A DNA stretch of 33,795 nt from positions 1-33,795 of IMG/VR virus record IMGVR_UViG_3300042310_000426; one strand, written 5' to 3'. The stretch is from a virus. Below the pieces are notes generated by a model, which did no database searches, was not told the DNA's origin, and was given only the letters and a program-made list of their open reading frames with translations. Positions 7,062 to 15,893 of this stretch are shown in pieces (position 1 is the first letter of the stretch; each line of letters starts with the position of its first letter). The position numbers were made by a program, and so were the translations under genes.

Positions 7062-7660
7062 TGCTGACGGTCTCGGTCAACGATAACCTGTCGCTGGCCG
7101 CTGTCCGGCTGGCCGGCATTCGCGCGCAGATCACGAACACCGCGATCACGCGGGCGCTCAATCGCACGGCCACGACCGTGCGGGCCAGCGCAGCACGAGA
7201 GATCAGCCGCGAGCTGGGCGGCGCCATCAAGGTCGGGCAGGTGCGAAAGGCGATCCGCCAGACCAACGCCAGGCGCGATTCGCTCAGGGCGGTGCTGCAG
7301 GCCAATGGCCGCCGGCGGATCCCGCTGTCGGCATTCCGGCCGCGGCAGACTGCAACCGGCGTGACCTTCCGCATGGGGGCGCGGTCAATTCAAGTGCCGG
7401 GGGCCTTCATCACGCGGTCGGGCGCGGTGCGCATGCGCACGCCCGACTGGCGCGCAGCGATGTATGACCAAGTGCAGCGGCGGCGCAACCGCCTGAAGCG
7501 TGGCGACGTGCCTGACCTGCCCATCGCCCAGCTGTTCGCTCCGGGTGTCCCGGCGCTGTTCGTGCAGCCGCGCATCCTGAACGCTCAGGAGCGCCTGGCC
7601 CGCGAGCGGTTCGCCGTTGAGTTCGAGCGGCAGATCCGCTTCGCGTTGTCGAAAGGCTGA
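7061..7660 (+). CDS. Minor tail protein Z (GPZ) family
   Basis: The product is 199 residues, very basic. 'VRLAGIRAQITNTAITRALNRTATTVRASAAREISRELG' followed by 'IKVGQVRKAIRQTNA' is the hallmark of the prophage minor tail protein Z family. Its middle holds 'IPLSAFRPRQTATGVTFRMG' and 'GAFITR', and its C-terminus 'FVQPRILNAQERLARERFAVEFERQ'. Lambda gpZ acts at the head-tail joint. Here the gene lies between the tail chaperones and the tape measure, not before U as in lambda, so gene order is rearranged. The ATG at 7061 overlaps the frameshift product stop; any start further upstream would overlap the chaperone. Confidence 0.88.
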   Translation: MLTVSVNDNLSLAAVRLAGIRAQITNTAITRALNRTATTVRASAAREISRELGGAIKVGQVRKAIRQTNARRDSLRAVLQANGRRRIPLSAFRPRQTATGVTFRMGARSIQVPGAFITRSGAVRMRTPDWRAAMYDQVQRRRNRLKRGDVPDLPIAQLFAPGVPALFVQPRILNAQERLARERFAVEFERQIRFALSKG

Positions 7661-7662
7661 GC

Positions 7663-9525
7663 ATGGCTACCGAAGCATCGATCGTCATTTCCGCGCAGGA
7701 CAAGTTCAGCGCGGTCTTCGGCCAGGCCACGTCCGGGCTGGGCAAGCTCCAGCAGTCGGCCAGCCAGCTGTCGACTGTCCTCGGCGGTATTGCGGCCGGC
7801 GGCTTTGTTGCGTCCGTCACGTCCATGGTGCGGTCGGCTATTCAGTTGGCCGACGAGCTCGGAGACCTGTCGCAACGCACGGGCATTGCCGTCGAGTCAC
7901 TGTCCGCCTTCCAGCAGTCGGCAGAGGTCAATGGGGTTGCGACCGAGGAGTTTGCTTCAGGCATCCGACGGCTGAATCTTGCGCTGGTCGATGCTCAGGA
8001 CAGCGGCAGCAAGGCCGCGCAGATCTTCCGGGCGCTCGGCGTTGACGTTACGCAAGGCACTGAAGTCGCACTGCGCGGCGTGGTCGATGCGTTTGCGCAA
8101 TTGCCGGACGGCGCAACGAAGGCCGCCCTGGCGAACGAGCTTCTGGGTCGGGCTGGCGAACGGCTTATTCCGCTGCTGAACGAAGGGGCCGCTGGTCTCG
8201 ACCGGGCGCGTGCTGCAGCTGAGCGGTTTGGAACTCTCATCTCGGCGCAGGTGTCGGCGGATGCGCAGCGGTTCAACGACAACCTGACCAAGCTGAAGCA
8301 ATCCACGGACGTGCTGGCCGTCAGTATCGGCAACGCGCTCGTGCCAGCATTTGCCACGATCAGCGATAACCTGGTAGTTGCCCGCAGCCGCGGCGACACG
8401 TTCATCCAGACCCTGCGCGAGATCGACAAGCTGGTGATCTCCGCTTTCGGCGGGGTGGAGAACCTGTTCACCGGCGGGGGCGGGTTCTTCGACCGTCGGG
8501 CGGCGGCGCAGTTCCAGTTCTACGCGAACCGCGAGAGCCCCGGCAACACGGCCTCGGGCACGATCGGTCGGCCCGGCATGGGCCCGGACCTGCCCGCCGG
8601 CCGTGCGCCAGACCCGGCCGCCCTGCTGCGCGCCCTGGCGCCGCCTCGCGCTGCCGGTGCGGGTGCGGGTAGCCGGGGCGCTGGTGGCTTGTCTTTCGAC
8701 GATCTGATGGCGCAGGCCGCAGCGCGGCGTACCGCCCTGCAGGACGCGAACGAATCGACATTCAACGCCGACGCCGATCGCCAGCAGCAGGCGCTGCTCG
8801 ACTTCTACGCCGACCTCGCGATGGCGCAGCAGCTGCGCATCGAGCTCGCCGAGCAGGAGGGAGAGCGCGCCGCCGACAGCCTGCAACGCGAGGCCGAGGC
8901 GATCAAGGACCGGCTGGACCCCACGCGCGAGTACATCCGCGCGCTCGAGCGCGTGGCCGAGCTGCAGGAGCGCGGGCTGCTGAACGATCGAGAGGCGATC
9001 GCCGAGACGAACCGGCTAGCCGAGGCTCTGAAGAACAATGGCCAGGTCGCGCAGGAATCCGAGCGCGTCGCGCGCGATATCGGGCTCACGTTTACCTCGG
9101 CGTTCGAAGCGGCGATCGGCGGGTCGAAATCCTTCCGCGACATCCTCAAGGGGCTGGAGTCGGACTTGCTGAAGCTGGGCACGCGCAAGCTGATCACCGA
9201 GCCGTTGTTCGACGGCATCCAGGGGCTGCTCGGCGGAATGATGGGCGGCGGCGGTGGCGGCGCATATTCTGGCATCGGCAGCTTCCTGGCTGGTCTCATC
9301 CCCAGCTTTGCCGTGGGCACCGACTATGTGCCGCGTACTGGCCTGGCGATGATTCACAAGGGCGAGCGCATCATCCCGGCCGCTGAGAACCGAGCAGGCA
9401 TGGGCGGCGGGCCGAGCATCGTCTTTAACATCAGCACGCCGGACGCGAACAGCTTCCGATCGTCGTCCGGGCAGATCGCGGCCAAGATGGCGATGGCGAT
9501 CGCATCCGGCCAGAGGAACATGTGA
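7663..9525 (+). CDS. Tail tape measure protein
   Basis: The product is 620 residues. The N-terminal 'IVISAQDKFSAVFGQATSGLGKL' and a hydrophobic stretch near 40-60 are typical. A long helical region follows ('DELGDLSQRTGIAVESLSAFQQSA', 'LGVDVTQG', 'LLGRAGERLIPLLN'), then a Gly/Ala/Pro-rich hinge near 325-345, a second heptad-like helical region (about 355-480), and a Gly-rich C-terminus with 'FAVGTDYVPRTGLAMIHKGERIIPA', a common end motif of tape measures. By the rule of about 0.15 nm per residue the tail would be roughly 90 nm. The protein sets tail length, then leaves with the DNA. It begins 2 bases after the GPZ stop. Confidence 0.95.
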   Translation: MATEASIVISAQDKFSAVFGQATSGLGKLQQSASQLSTVLGGIAAGGFVASVTSMVRSAIQLADELGDLSQRTGIAVESLSAFQQSAEVNGVATEEFASGIRRLNLALVDAQDSGSKAAQIFRALGVDVTQGTEVALRGVVDAFAQLPDGATKAALANELLGRAGERLIPLLNEGAAGLDRARAAAERFGTLISAQVSADAQRFNDNLTKLKQSTDVLAVSIGNALVPAFATISDNLVVARSRGDTFIQTLREIDKLVISAFGGVENLFTGGGGFFDRRAAAQFQFYANRESPGNTASGTIGRPGMGPDLPAGRAPDPAALLRALAPPRAAGAGAGSRGAGGLSFDDLMAQAAARRTALQDANESTFNADADRQQQALLDFYADLAMAQQLRIELAEQEGERAADSLQREAEAIKDRLDPTREYIRALERVAELQERGLLNDREAIAETNRLAEALKNNGQVAQESERVARDIGLTFTSAFEAAIGGSKSFRDILKGLESDLLKLGTRKLITEPLFDGIQGLLGGMMGGGGGGAYSGIGSFLAGLIPSFAVGTDYVPRTGLAMIHKGERIIPAAENRAGMGGGPSIVFNISTPDANSFRSSSGQIAAKMAMAIASGQRNM

Positions 9526-9526
9526 C

Positions 9527-10405
9527 ATGGCTTTTCTGGACGCTCGATTTCCCGACCGCATAGCTTATGGTGCGCAGTTCGGCCCGCTGTTCCAGACCGA
9601 TCTGGTTGTTGTCAATAGCGGCCACGAGTCGCGAAACCGCGTCTGGCAGCACGCCCGGATCTCGGCCGACGTAGCGCAGAATGTGAAGACGCCAGAAGAC
9701 TTCGAAGCGGTTCAAGCGTTTTTCTACCTGGCTGCCGGTCGCGCGAATGCGTTTAGGGTCAAGGACTGGACCGACTTTCGCGTGCCGGCCGCCGCGGGCC
9801 GCCTGGGTACCGGGGCGGGCGATGGCGGCCCCACTTACCAGCTCGTCAAGCGGTACGTGACTGCAGGCCAGAACTACGACCGGCCCATCACGCGGCCGGT
9901 GTCCGGACAGGTGGAAGTGACCCGCAACGGCTCGCCGGTCGCGTTCGGTGTGAGCGCAGGCAATATCGCGGTCAACCTCGCGACCGGCATCGTGACCTTC
10001 GTGCCGGACGCGTCGGCCCTGGTGACGGCGTTCACCCTTGGGGCGACGACCAGCGTGACGCTCGCGAGCAATCCGGGCACGCTCGTCGCAGGGCAGCGGC
10101 TCTACCTCGACAACTTCACCGGCGTCGATGCGAATCTGCTGAACAGCCGCTCGCATCTCATCAACAGCGTGGTCGGCTCGGCGTTCGTGTTGGCCACCAA
10201 CACCGCCGGCAGGACGATCGCAAACGCTGGGGGCAGCGCAACCGGCCGAAAGTTCGCGCAGTCCACCGACACGCTTGCCTGGTCGGGCCAGTTCGATGTC
10301 CCGATGCGGTTCGACACTGACCAGCTGGTCGGTCAGATCATCGCGCCTAACCTCTACTCGTGGTCGAGTGTCCCGCTCGTAGAGGTGCGCAATGAAGACA
10401 ATTAG
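9527..10405 (+). CDS. Distal tail protein, DUF2460 family (gene transfer agent g12-like)
   Basis: The product is 292 residues. The start 'MAFLDARFPDRIAYGAQFGPLFQTDLVVVNSGHESRN' and 'FYLAAGRANAFRVKDWTDF' are clear DUF2460 signatures. The C-terminus has 'WSGQFDVPMRFDTDQL'. This family forms the distal tail ring next to the tape measure tip. Members are usually about 210 residues; here about 75 extra residues lie at about 165-240 ('TAFTLGATTSVTLASNPG', 'AGQRLYLDNFTGVDANLLN', 'NSVVGSAFVLATNTAGR'), resembling a small beta-rich insertion. The gene is preceded by 1 base of spacing and overlaps the next gene by 14 bases. Confidence 0.92.
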   Translation: MAFLDARFPDRIAYGAQFGPLFQTDLVVVNSGHESRNRVWQHARISADVAQNVKTPEDFEAVQAFFYLAAGRANAFRVKDWTDFRVPAAAGRLGTGAGDGGPTYQLVKRYVTAGQNYDRPITRPVSGQVEVTRNGSPVAFGVSAGNIAVNLATGIVTFVPDASALVTAFTLGATTSVTLASNPGTLVAGQRLYLDNFTGVDANLLNSRSHLINSVVGSAFVLATNTAGRTIANAGGSATGRKFAQSTDTLAWSGQFDVPMRFDTDQLVGQIIAPNLYSWSSVPLVEVRNEDN

Positions 10406-11237
10406 CCCCGCGCTGGACGCGCATCTCGCGCAGCAGCAGACCAGCCTTGCGACCTTGTGGCGCGCAGAGCTGACCGACGGCTCGATCCTCGGCTTCACCT
10501 CGCACGATCGCGATATCGTGCTGGACGGTCTCACCTATGAGGCTTCGGCGGGGTTCTCGCCGACCGCAATCGCAAGCAACGCGGATCTCGCGGCCGACAA
10601 CCTCGAGCTGGACGGCGTGCTGGCGTCGCCGTCGATCACCGAGACGGACCTGCAATCGGGGCGGTGGGACTTCGCGCGCATCACGATCCAGATGGTTAAC
10701 TGGGCAGACCTGTCGCAAGGGTCGCTGGTGCAGCAGGTCGGCACGATCGGAGAGGTGCGCGTGCAGCGCGGGCAATTCACCGCCGAGCTGCGCGGCCTGG
10801 CGCAACAGGTGCAGCAACAGGTCGGGCAGATCTACTCGGCGACCTGCCGCGCCAAGTTCGGCGACGCCCGGTGTGGGGTCGCACTCGGCCCGTTGACCGT
10901 TTCGGCCACCGTCACAAGCGTGCAGACCGATCGCCAGTTCACGGCGACCGCACTGACGCAGGCCGAGAACTACTTTCGCCTCGGGCTTGTCACCTTTACC
11001 AGCGGCGACAACAGCGGCCGGGCGTTCGAAATCTCGACATTCGCGAGCGGCGGCGTCGTGTCGCTTGAGCTGCCTGCACCGTTCGTGATCCAAGTCGGCA
11101 ACACGTTCACCATCTCGCCGGGCTGTGGAAAGCGGTTCGTCGAGGACTGCGTCGGGCGCTGGACGAACGCGATCAACTTCCGGGGCGAGCCTTACGTCCC
11201 CGGCGTCGATGAGATGGTGCGGGCGGGCGGCTCATGA
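10392..11237 (+). CDS. Tail hub protein, DUF2163 family (gene transfer agent g13-like)
   Basis: The product is 281 residues. It has the family opening 'ISPALDAHLAQQQTSLATLWRAELTDGSILGFTSHDRDI' and the C-terminal cysteine-bearing blocks 'YSATCRAKFGDARCGVAL' and 'FTISPGCGKRFVEDCVGRW...NFRGEPYVPG', which are diagnostic. These proteins form part of the tail-tip hub in phages with the gene transfer agent-type tip, and the four conserved cysteines may bind metal. It overlaps the preceding gene by 14 bases and the NlpC/P60 gene by 4 (ATGA), so the three tip genes are translationally coupled. Confidence 0.93.
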   Translation: MKTISPALDAHLAQQQTSLATLWRAELTDGSILGFTSHDRDIVLDGLTYEASAGFSPTAIASNADLAADNLELDGVLASPSITETDLQSGRWDFARITIQMVNWADLSQGSLVQQVGTIGEVRVQRGQFTAELRGLAQQVQQQVGQIYSATCRAKFGDARCGVALGPLTVSATVTSVQTDRQFTATALTQAENYFRLGLVTFTSGDNSGRAFEISTFASGGVVSLELPAPFVIQVGNTFTISPGCGKRFVEDCVGRWTNAINFRGEPYVPGVDEMVRAGGS

Positions 11238-11650
11238 TTCGCGCCAGGATCATCGCAGAGGCGCGCAACTGGATCGGGACACCCTTCCATCACCAGGGCC
11301 GGGTGCGGGGCGTGGGCGTCGATTGCGCCGGCCTGGTGATCCGGGTAGCGCAAGAGGTCGGGCTACCCATGCGCGAGGAAACCGGCTACTCGCCGATCCC
11401 GGACGGCGTGGGCATCATGCGCTCGTGCGATGAGCAGATGACCCGCATCGATGGCTACACGCTGGGGGACGTCGTCCTGTTCTCGTTCGGCCCGCACCCG
11501 CAGCACCTGGGCATCGTCGGGGACTATCCCGGCGGCGGTCTGTCGCTCATCCACGCCTACGCGCCGGTCGGCCGCGTGGTCGAAACCGGCTTCGATGCGA
11601 TCTGGCAGCGGCGCACCGTGCAGGCCTATCGCTATCCGGGGGTCGAGTAG
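11234..11650 (+). CDS. NlpC/P60 tail-tip peptidoglycan hydrolase
   Basis: The product is 138 residues. 'GVDCAGLVIRVAQEVG' carries the catalytic Cys, and 'HPQHLGIVGDY' carries the expected His in the second half. The opening 'IIAEARNWIGTPFHHQGRVRGVGVDC' is typical of phage NlpC/P60 cell-wall peptidases (gene transfer agent g14-like). The enzyme probably cuts stem peptides of peptidoglycan locally as the tail tip penetrates the envelope. There is no signal peptide, which fits a virion-carried enzyme. It sits between two tail-tip genes, overlapping the first by ATGA and abutting the next start. Confidence 0.94.
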   Translation: MIRARIIAEARNWIGTPFHHQGRVRGVGVDCAGLVIRVAQEVGLPMREETGYSPIPDGVGIMRSCDEQMTRIDGYTLGDVVLFSFGPHPQHLGIVGDYPGGGLSLIHAYAPVGRVVETGFDAIWQRRTVQAYRYPGVE

Positions 11651-14600
11651 ATGGCATCGCTTGTACTCGGCGCGGTCGGCTTCGTCGTCGGCGGCGCGAT
11701 CGGCGGCCCGTGGGGCGCGCGCATCGGCTACGCAGTCGGCACGGCTGTCGGCTCCCGGCTCGATCAGCCGAAAACCAACGTATCCGGCCCGCGCCTCAAC
11801 GACCGCCGCGTGCAAGCTTCGACATGGGGCGAGCGGATACCGATCGTGTACGGCAGCTACCGGCTGGCCGGCAATCTGATCTGGACCGCAGGCATCCGCG
11901 AGGTCGTGAGCCAAACCCGTAACCGGGGCAAGGGCGGCGGCGGGCAGACCACGACGAGCTACACCTACTTCTCGAACTTCGCGGTCGCGATCTGCGAAGG
12001 CCCGATCATCGGCGTCAAGCGCATCTGGGCCAACGGCAAGCTGTATTACAACGCGGGCGACAACGCCGATCCGGCAACGCTGATCGAGAGCGAACAGCGG
12101 GCCGGTCTGTTCACCGTCTACACCGGGACAGAGACGCAGACGCCGTCCTCGGTCATCGAGGCGGACAAGGGCGTGGGCAACGTGCCCGCGCACCGCGGGC
12201 TGGCCTATATCGTGTTTGAGAATCTGCCGCTGGCCGACTACGGCAACGCGCTGCCGAACCTCGAGTTCGAGGTCGTGACGGCGGGCAGCATCAGCGCGAG
12301 CGTGTGGGAAGTCTCATCAATCGCGTCGTTTGGCCCGTTTCTTGGTGTGTTGGGCTTTGGCAGCGACGGCAGCCGGTTGATCGTGTGCGCGGGCACCAGC
12401 GGCGGGTCCGACAGCCGCATTTTGTACAGCGACGATCGTGGGCTGACGTGGACCTTGGTGAGAACCGGCGGCGCGAACGGGCGTCCCTTCTACAATAACG
12501 GCGTCTGGATCACGCCAACGGGTGCCGTCTCAAATACGGTTCTGCGATCAACCAACGGCGGCTTGACGTGGACGAGTCAATCAATAACCGGCAGCGCGCA
12601 AAGTAACAAATTCGGAGCATTTGGCAACGGCGTATACGTCATGGCAGGCTCAGGCGCGGGGACCAGTAATGTTGCGCGCTCGGCCGACAACGGTCTGACG
12701 TGGACGAGTCAATCGGTTCCGTCGCGGACACGATCCGACGTTGTGTTCGCTGGCGATCGGTTTGCCGTTTTCACGACCGGCACCCAAGTGGGTCTGTCGG
12801 TCGACGGCCTTACCTGGACCGAAGTCAACACGACAACGGGCCAGAAAAAAGCCGCATACGGCAACGGCGTGCTGGTGGCGCTTATTGTCGAAACCCTGTC
12901 GGCAACTTCAAGCTACGTCTACTCGCTCGACAACGGCCAGACATTTACCGCAGCAGTAATGCCTGTTTCGTCGAGATGGGGCAGCATCACCTTCGGCGTC
13001 GACCGCTTTATGGCGACCGGCACCGTCGGTGACGGCTCGGGCGTCAACAGGTCGTACTTCTCGTTTGACGGCATCAACTGGACAGAAACCACGAGAATAA
13101 CGTCGGTGTACAGCGCGCAAACCGCATACGCGTTCCCGTACTTTGTGAACCTTCCCCGCGTTTTCAACGAGTTGTTTCTGCGGCGCTGGGCCAACTACTC
13201 GGTCCTGACCGCAAACACCATCCCCGTCGCCAGCATCGTGGCCGACCAGTTCGCACGCTCGGGCCTGACCAGCGGCGAGTACGACACCGCAGGCGTAACC
13301 GACTCGGTAACCGGCTATCTGGTCTCGCGCGTGGCTTCGGCTCGCGACAACGTGGCACCGCTGCAGCGCGCCTTCTTCTTCGACGTCATCGAGTCGGGCG
13401 CCGAGCTCAAGCTGGTCAAGCGCGGCGGGGCTGTGGCGGTGACGATTCCCCAAGCGGATCTGGGCGCGCATTCGTTCGGTGCAGAGTCTCCGGCATCGAT
13501 CACGATCCAGCGCGCGCAAGAGGTCGAGCTGCCGAGTCGGGTAACGGTGCAGTACGCCAACGCGGGCGGGGACTACCTGCCAGCGGTGGAGGCGTCCCGG
13601 CGCATCGTCGGCAGCTCGCGGCAGGAGGACGTTATCGAGCTCCCGATCGCCATCTCGCCGGATCAGGCCGCGAAGGTCGCGGACGTGTCGATGTACAACG
13701 CCTACATCGCGCGCACGACCTACACGTTCTCGACCACGGTCAAGTACGCGAAGTACGAGCCCGGCGACGTGCTGACGCTGCCGCTGGAGTTCGGCACCGC
13801 GCGCGCTCGGGTCGTGCGCAAAGAGGAGTCGGGGCCGCAGATCAACTGGGAGGCGATCGGAGACGACGCGCTGGTCTACGCATCGGACGCGACCGGGGGC
13901 ACGCAGCAGGCGTCCCAGACGCAGATCATCCTGCCGTCGCTCACCGAGATCACCGCGTTCGATATCCCGATCGTGCGCGACCAGGACGACGACGCGAGCC
14001 TGTATCTCGTGCTGACGGCTGAGACCGACAACGACACCTGGCGCGGCGCGGAGCTGTTCGTGTCGCCGGATGACGCCGAGTTTGAGCAGATCGGCCAGGC
14101 GTTCCAGCCCGCGGCTGTCGGGCAATGCTCGACGACGCTGGGCACCTTCCTCGGCGGCAACATCAACGACGAGGGCAGCAGCATCACCGTCGTCCTGACC
14201 TCGGGCACGCTCGACACCGTGACGTTCTCGCAGTTCCTCAACGGCGCGCTGACGTGCCTAGTCGGCAACGAGATCGTATTCGCGCGCGTGGCGACCCTGA
14301 CCGCTGCGAACACCTACACGCTCTCGGGGCTGCTGCGCGGCCGGTTCGGCACCGAGCAGCACATCGGCACGCATGCCGCGGGTGAGCGGTTTGTTCGCCT
14401 GTCGCCGGCCGGCACGGTTCGACCGCCGCTCGAGCAATCCGACATCGGCGTCGGCTACTTCTACCGGGCTGTGTCGATCGGTCGCAGATTCGACTCATCC
14501 CCCAGCGACGTGATCGCCTCGACTGCCGTGGGGCTGCGGCCGCTGTCCGGCGTCAACGTCCGTGGTGGGCGGCAGCCCAACGACAACTACCGCGTCTCGT

Positions 14601-14863
14601 GGGATCGCCGCAGCCGGATCGATGGCGGCTGGCGCTCGGGCGTCGATGTGCCGGTGGGCGAGACCACGGAAGCATACGAGGTCGATGTACTCAACGGTGC
14701 CGCTGTCGTGCGGACGTTCCAAGTGACGACGCCGAGCATCGAATACACGGCCGCGCAACAGGCCACCGATTTCGGCAGCAATCAAGCGTCGATCTCGATC
14801 GTGATCTATCAAATTTCCAGTGCGGTCGGTCGAGGCTTTCCGCGCGCCGCGACCCTGACATAG
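11651..14863 (+). CDS. Central tail hub/host-specificity protein with an inserted Asp-box beta-propeller
   Basis: The product is 1070 residues. Residues 1-210 are a tail-hub N-terminus (Gly-rich hydrophobic start, 'RIPIVYGSYRLAGNLIWTAG', 'FAVAICEGPIIGVKRIWANG', 'NLPLADYGNALPNLEFEVV'). Residues about 522-1070 continue the hub (Phage-tail_3 style: 'ASIVADQFARSGLTSGEYD', 'GYLVSRVASARD', 'AFFFDVIESG', 'LSGLLRGRFGTE'). Between them lie about 310 residues with six Asp-box motifs of the S-x-D-x-G-x-x-W type (at about 260, 300, 344, 383, 425 and 471), as in sialidase/BNR propellers. The protein likely forms the tail tip and binds or processes a surface glycan. The insert is AT-richer than its flanks, pointing to separate acquisition. 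Confidence 0.93.
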   Translation: MASLVLGAVGFVVGGAIGGPWGARIGYAVGTAVGSRLDQPKTNVSGPRLNDRRVQASTWGERIPIVYGSYRLAGNLIWTAGIREVVSQTRNRGKGGGGQTTTSYTYFSNFAVAICEGPIIGVKRIWANGKLYYNAGDNADPATLIESEQRAGLFTVYTGTETQTPSSVIEADKGVGNVPAHRGLAYIVFENLPLADYGNALPNLEFEVVTAGSISASVWEVSSIASFGPFLGVLGFGSDGSRLIVCAGTSGGSDSRILYSDDRGLTWTLVRTGGANGRPFYNNGVWITPTGAVSNTVLRSTNGGLTWTSQSITGSAQSNKFGAFGNGVYVMAGSGAGTSNVARSADNGLTWTSQSVPSRTRSDVVFAGDRFAVFTTGTQVGLSVDGLTWTEVNTTTGQKKAAYGNGVLVALIVETLSATSSYVYSLDNGQTFTAAVMPVSSRWGSITFGVDRFMATGTVGDGSGVNRSYFSFDGINWTETTRITSVYSAQTAYAFPYFVNLPRVFNELFLRRWANYSVLTANTIPVASIVADQFARSGLTSGEYDTAGVTDSVTGYLVSRVASARDNVAPLQRAFFFDVIESGAELKLVKRGGAVAVTIPQADLGAHSFGAESPASITIQRAQEVELPSRVTVQYANAGGDYLPAVEASRRIVGSSRQEDVIELPIAISPDQAAKVADVSMYNAYIARTTYTFSTTVKYAKYEPGDVLTLPLEFGTARARVVRKEESGPQINWEAIGDDALVYASDATGGTQQASQTQIILPSLTEITAFDIPIVRDQDDDASLYLVLTAETDNDTWRGAELFVSPDDAEFEQIGQAFQPAAVGQCSTTLGTFLGGNINDEGSSITVVLTSGTLDTVTFSQFLNGALTCLVGNEIVFARVATLTAANTYTLSGLLRGRFGTEQHIGTHAAGERFVRLSPAGTVRPPLEQSDIGVGYFYRAVSIGRRFDSSPSDVIASTAVGLRPLSGVNVRGGRQPNDNYRVSWDRRSRIDGGWRSGVDVPVGETTEAYEVDVLNGAAVVRTFQVTTPSIEYTAAQQATDFGSNQASISIVIYQISSAVGRGFPRAATLT

Positions 14864-14871
14864 AGGTACAC

Positions 14872-15519
14872 ATGGCAGACCTGGCAACGAACCTTCCACA
14901 GATGTCCCAGTCGCAGGCGAGCAAGGAGGCGACGTTCAACGCGCTGCTCGATGCGACCAGTCAGGGCCTGCTGTACGGCCGAAACTTCATCACCACGACC
15001 GGCCTGACCTGGGGCTTCCTCGGCGGCATGATCTTGCTCGACGGTGTGCTGACCCGGATCGCGAACGGCACCGTCACGCTGACGAACGCGGCGACGAACT
15101 ACGTCGAGGCGACGCGCGCGGGTGTCGTGAGCGTGAACACGAGCGCATTCACCGCGGGCCGCATCCCGCTCTACCAGATCACGACCGCCGGCAGCGTGGT
15201 GACCAACTATCTGGACGTGCGACTGCCGCCCACACATACCGGCCGGCTGCAGCTGGCGATGGGCGACGCCAACACGACGCTGACCGCAGCGCAGGCGCGA
15301 AACCGCATCCTGCGATTCACCGGCACGTTGACGGCGCAGCGAAACATCGTGCTGCCGCTCGCCGAGCAAGAATGGATCGTCAACAACGCCACCACGGGCG
15401 GCTTCGGCCTGCAGTTTATCGGCGCGACCGGTGCAGGGGTCATTGTGGCGGCTGCTCGACACGCGATCATCTACAGCGACGCCACCAACATCGTCCGAGT
15501 CACGGCTGATCAAGCATGA
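14872..15519 (+). CDS. Tail fibre-like protein with DUF2793-type N-terminal motif
   Basis: The product is 215 residues, starting at ATG 14872 eight bases after 'agaggtac'. The N-terminal 'LPQMSQSQASKEATFNALLDA' recalls the DUF2793 motif (QAQKxVTxNEAxxxLDA) that opens many tail-fibre proteins in phages with this type of tail tip. The rest is beta-rich with Thr/Ala/Val repeats ('TVTLTNAATNYVEATRAGVVSVN', 'LTAAQARNRILRFTGTLTAQRNIVLP', 'NATTGGFGLQFIGATGAGV'). It is short for a full receptor-binding fibre, so it may be an adaptor or a reduced fibre. A longer open frame upstream overlaps the hub gene and is not the start. The 3' end overlaps the first lysis gene by 4 bases. Confidence 0.85.
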   Translation: MADLATNLPQMSQSQASKEATFNALLDATSQGLLYGRNFITTTGLTWGFLGGMILLDGVLTRIANGTVTLTNAATNYVEATRAGVVSVNTSAFTAGRIPLYQITTAGSVVTNYLDVRLPPTHTGRLQLAMGDANTTLTAAQARNRILRFTGTLTAQRNIVLPLAEQEWIVNNATTGGFGLQFIGATGAGVIVAAARHAIIYSDATNIVRVTADQA

Positions 15520-15893
15520 GCGCGGGCCAGACCTTCAACGAGACGGCTGCAGCAGTCGCGGCTACCTCCGGCCTGTCTGGCATGTGGCTCTCCGGCGTCT
15601 CGCTCGCCTGGCTCGGCGTGCCGCTGCCCGTGCTGCTTCTCGGGCTCTCGGGCGCGATGTGCGCCCGGTCGTTCCTGCCGCATCTTCCGCTGCCGCGCCT
15701 GCTGGTGTCGGTGGTAATCGGCACGCTGGCTGCTTCGGCCGGCACGCCGCTGGCGGGGCACTATCTCGGGCTGCCTGCGTCGCTGCATCTGGGCCTGGCG
15801 TTCTTCCTCGGCCTGTTCGCCGAGCTGGCAATAAGCTGGGCATTTCAACGCTTGCCGGAGATCGCCGACCGGCGCATCGGGGGGCGTGAGTGA
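15516..15893 (+). CDS. Putative holin, three membrane segments
   Basis: The product is 125 residues with about three hydrophobic segments: 'GMWLSGVSLAWLGVPLPVLLLGLSGAM' (near 22-48), 'LLVSVVIGTLAASAG' (near 62-76) and 'LHLGLAFFLGLFAELAISWAF' (near 90-110). The C-terminus is charged ('LPEIADRRIGGRE'). It is the first gene of a tightly packed lysis block followed by a second small membrane protein, a peptidase M15 endolysin and Rz/Rz1. Holins of this topology form the inner-membrane lesion that times lysis. Which of the two adjacent membrane proteins is the holin and which an antiholin or second holin cannot be told from sequence. Confidence 0.72.
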   Translation: MSAGQTFNETAAAVAATSGLSGMWLSGVSLAWLGVPLPVLLLGLSGAMCARSFLPHLPLPRLLVSVVIGTLAASAGTPLAGHYLGLPASLHLGLAFFLGLFAELAISWAFQRLPEIADRRIGGRE

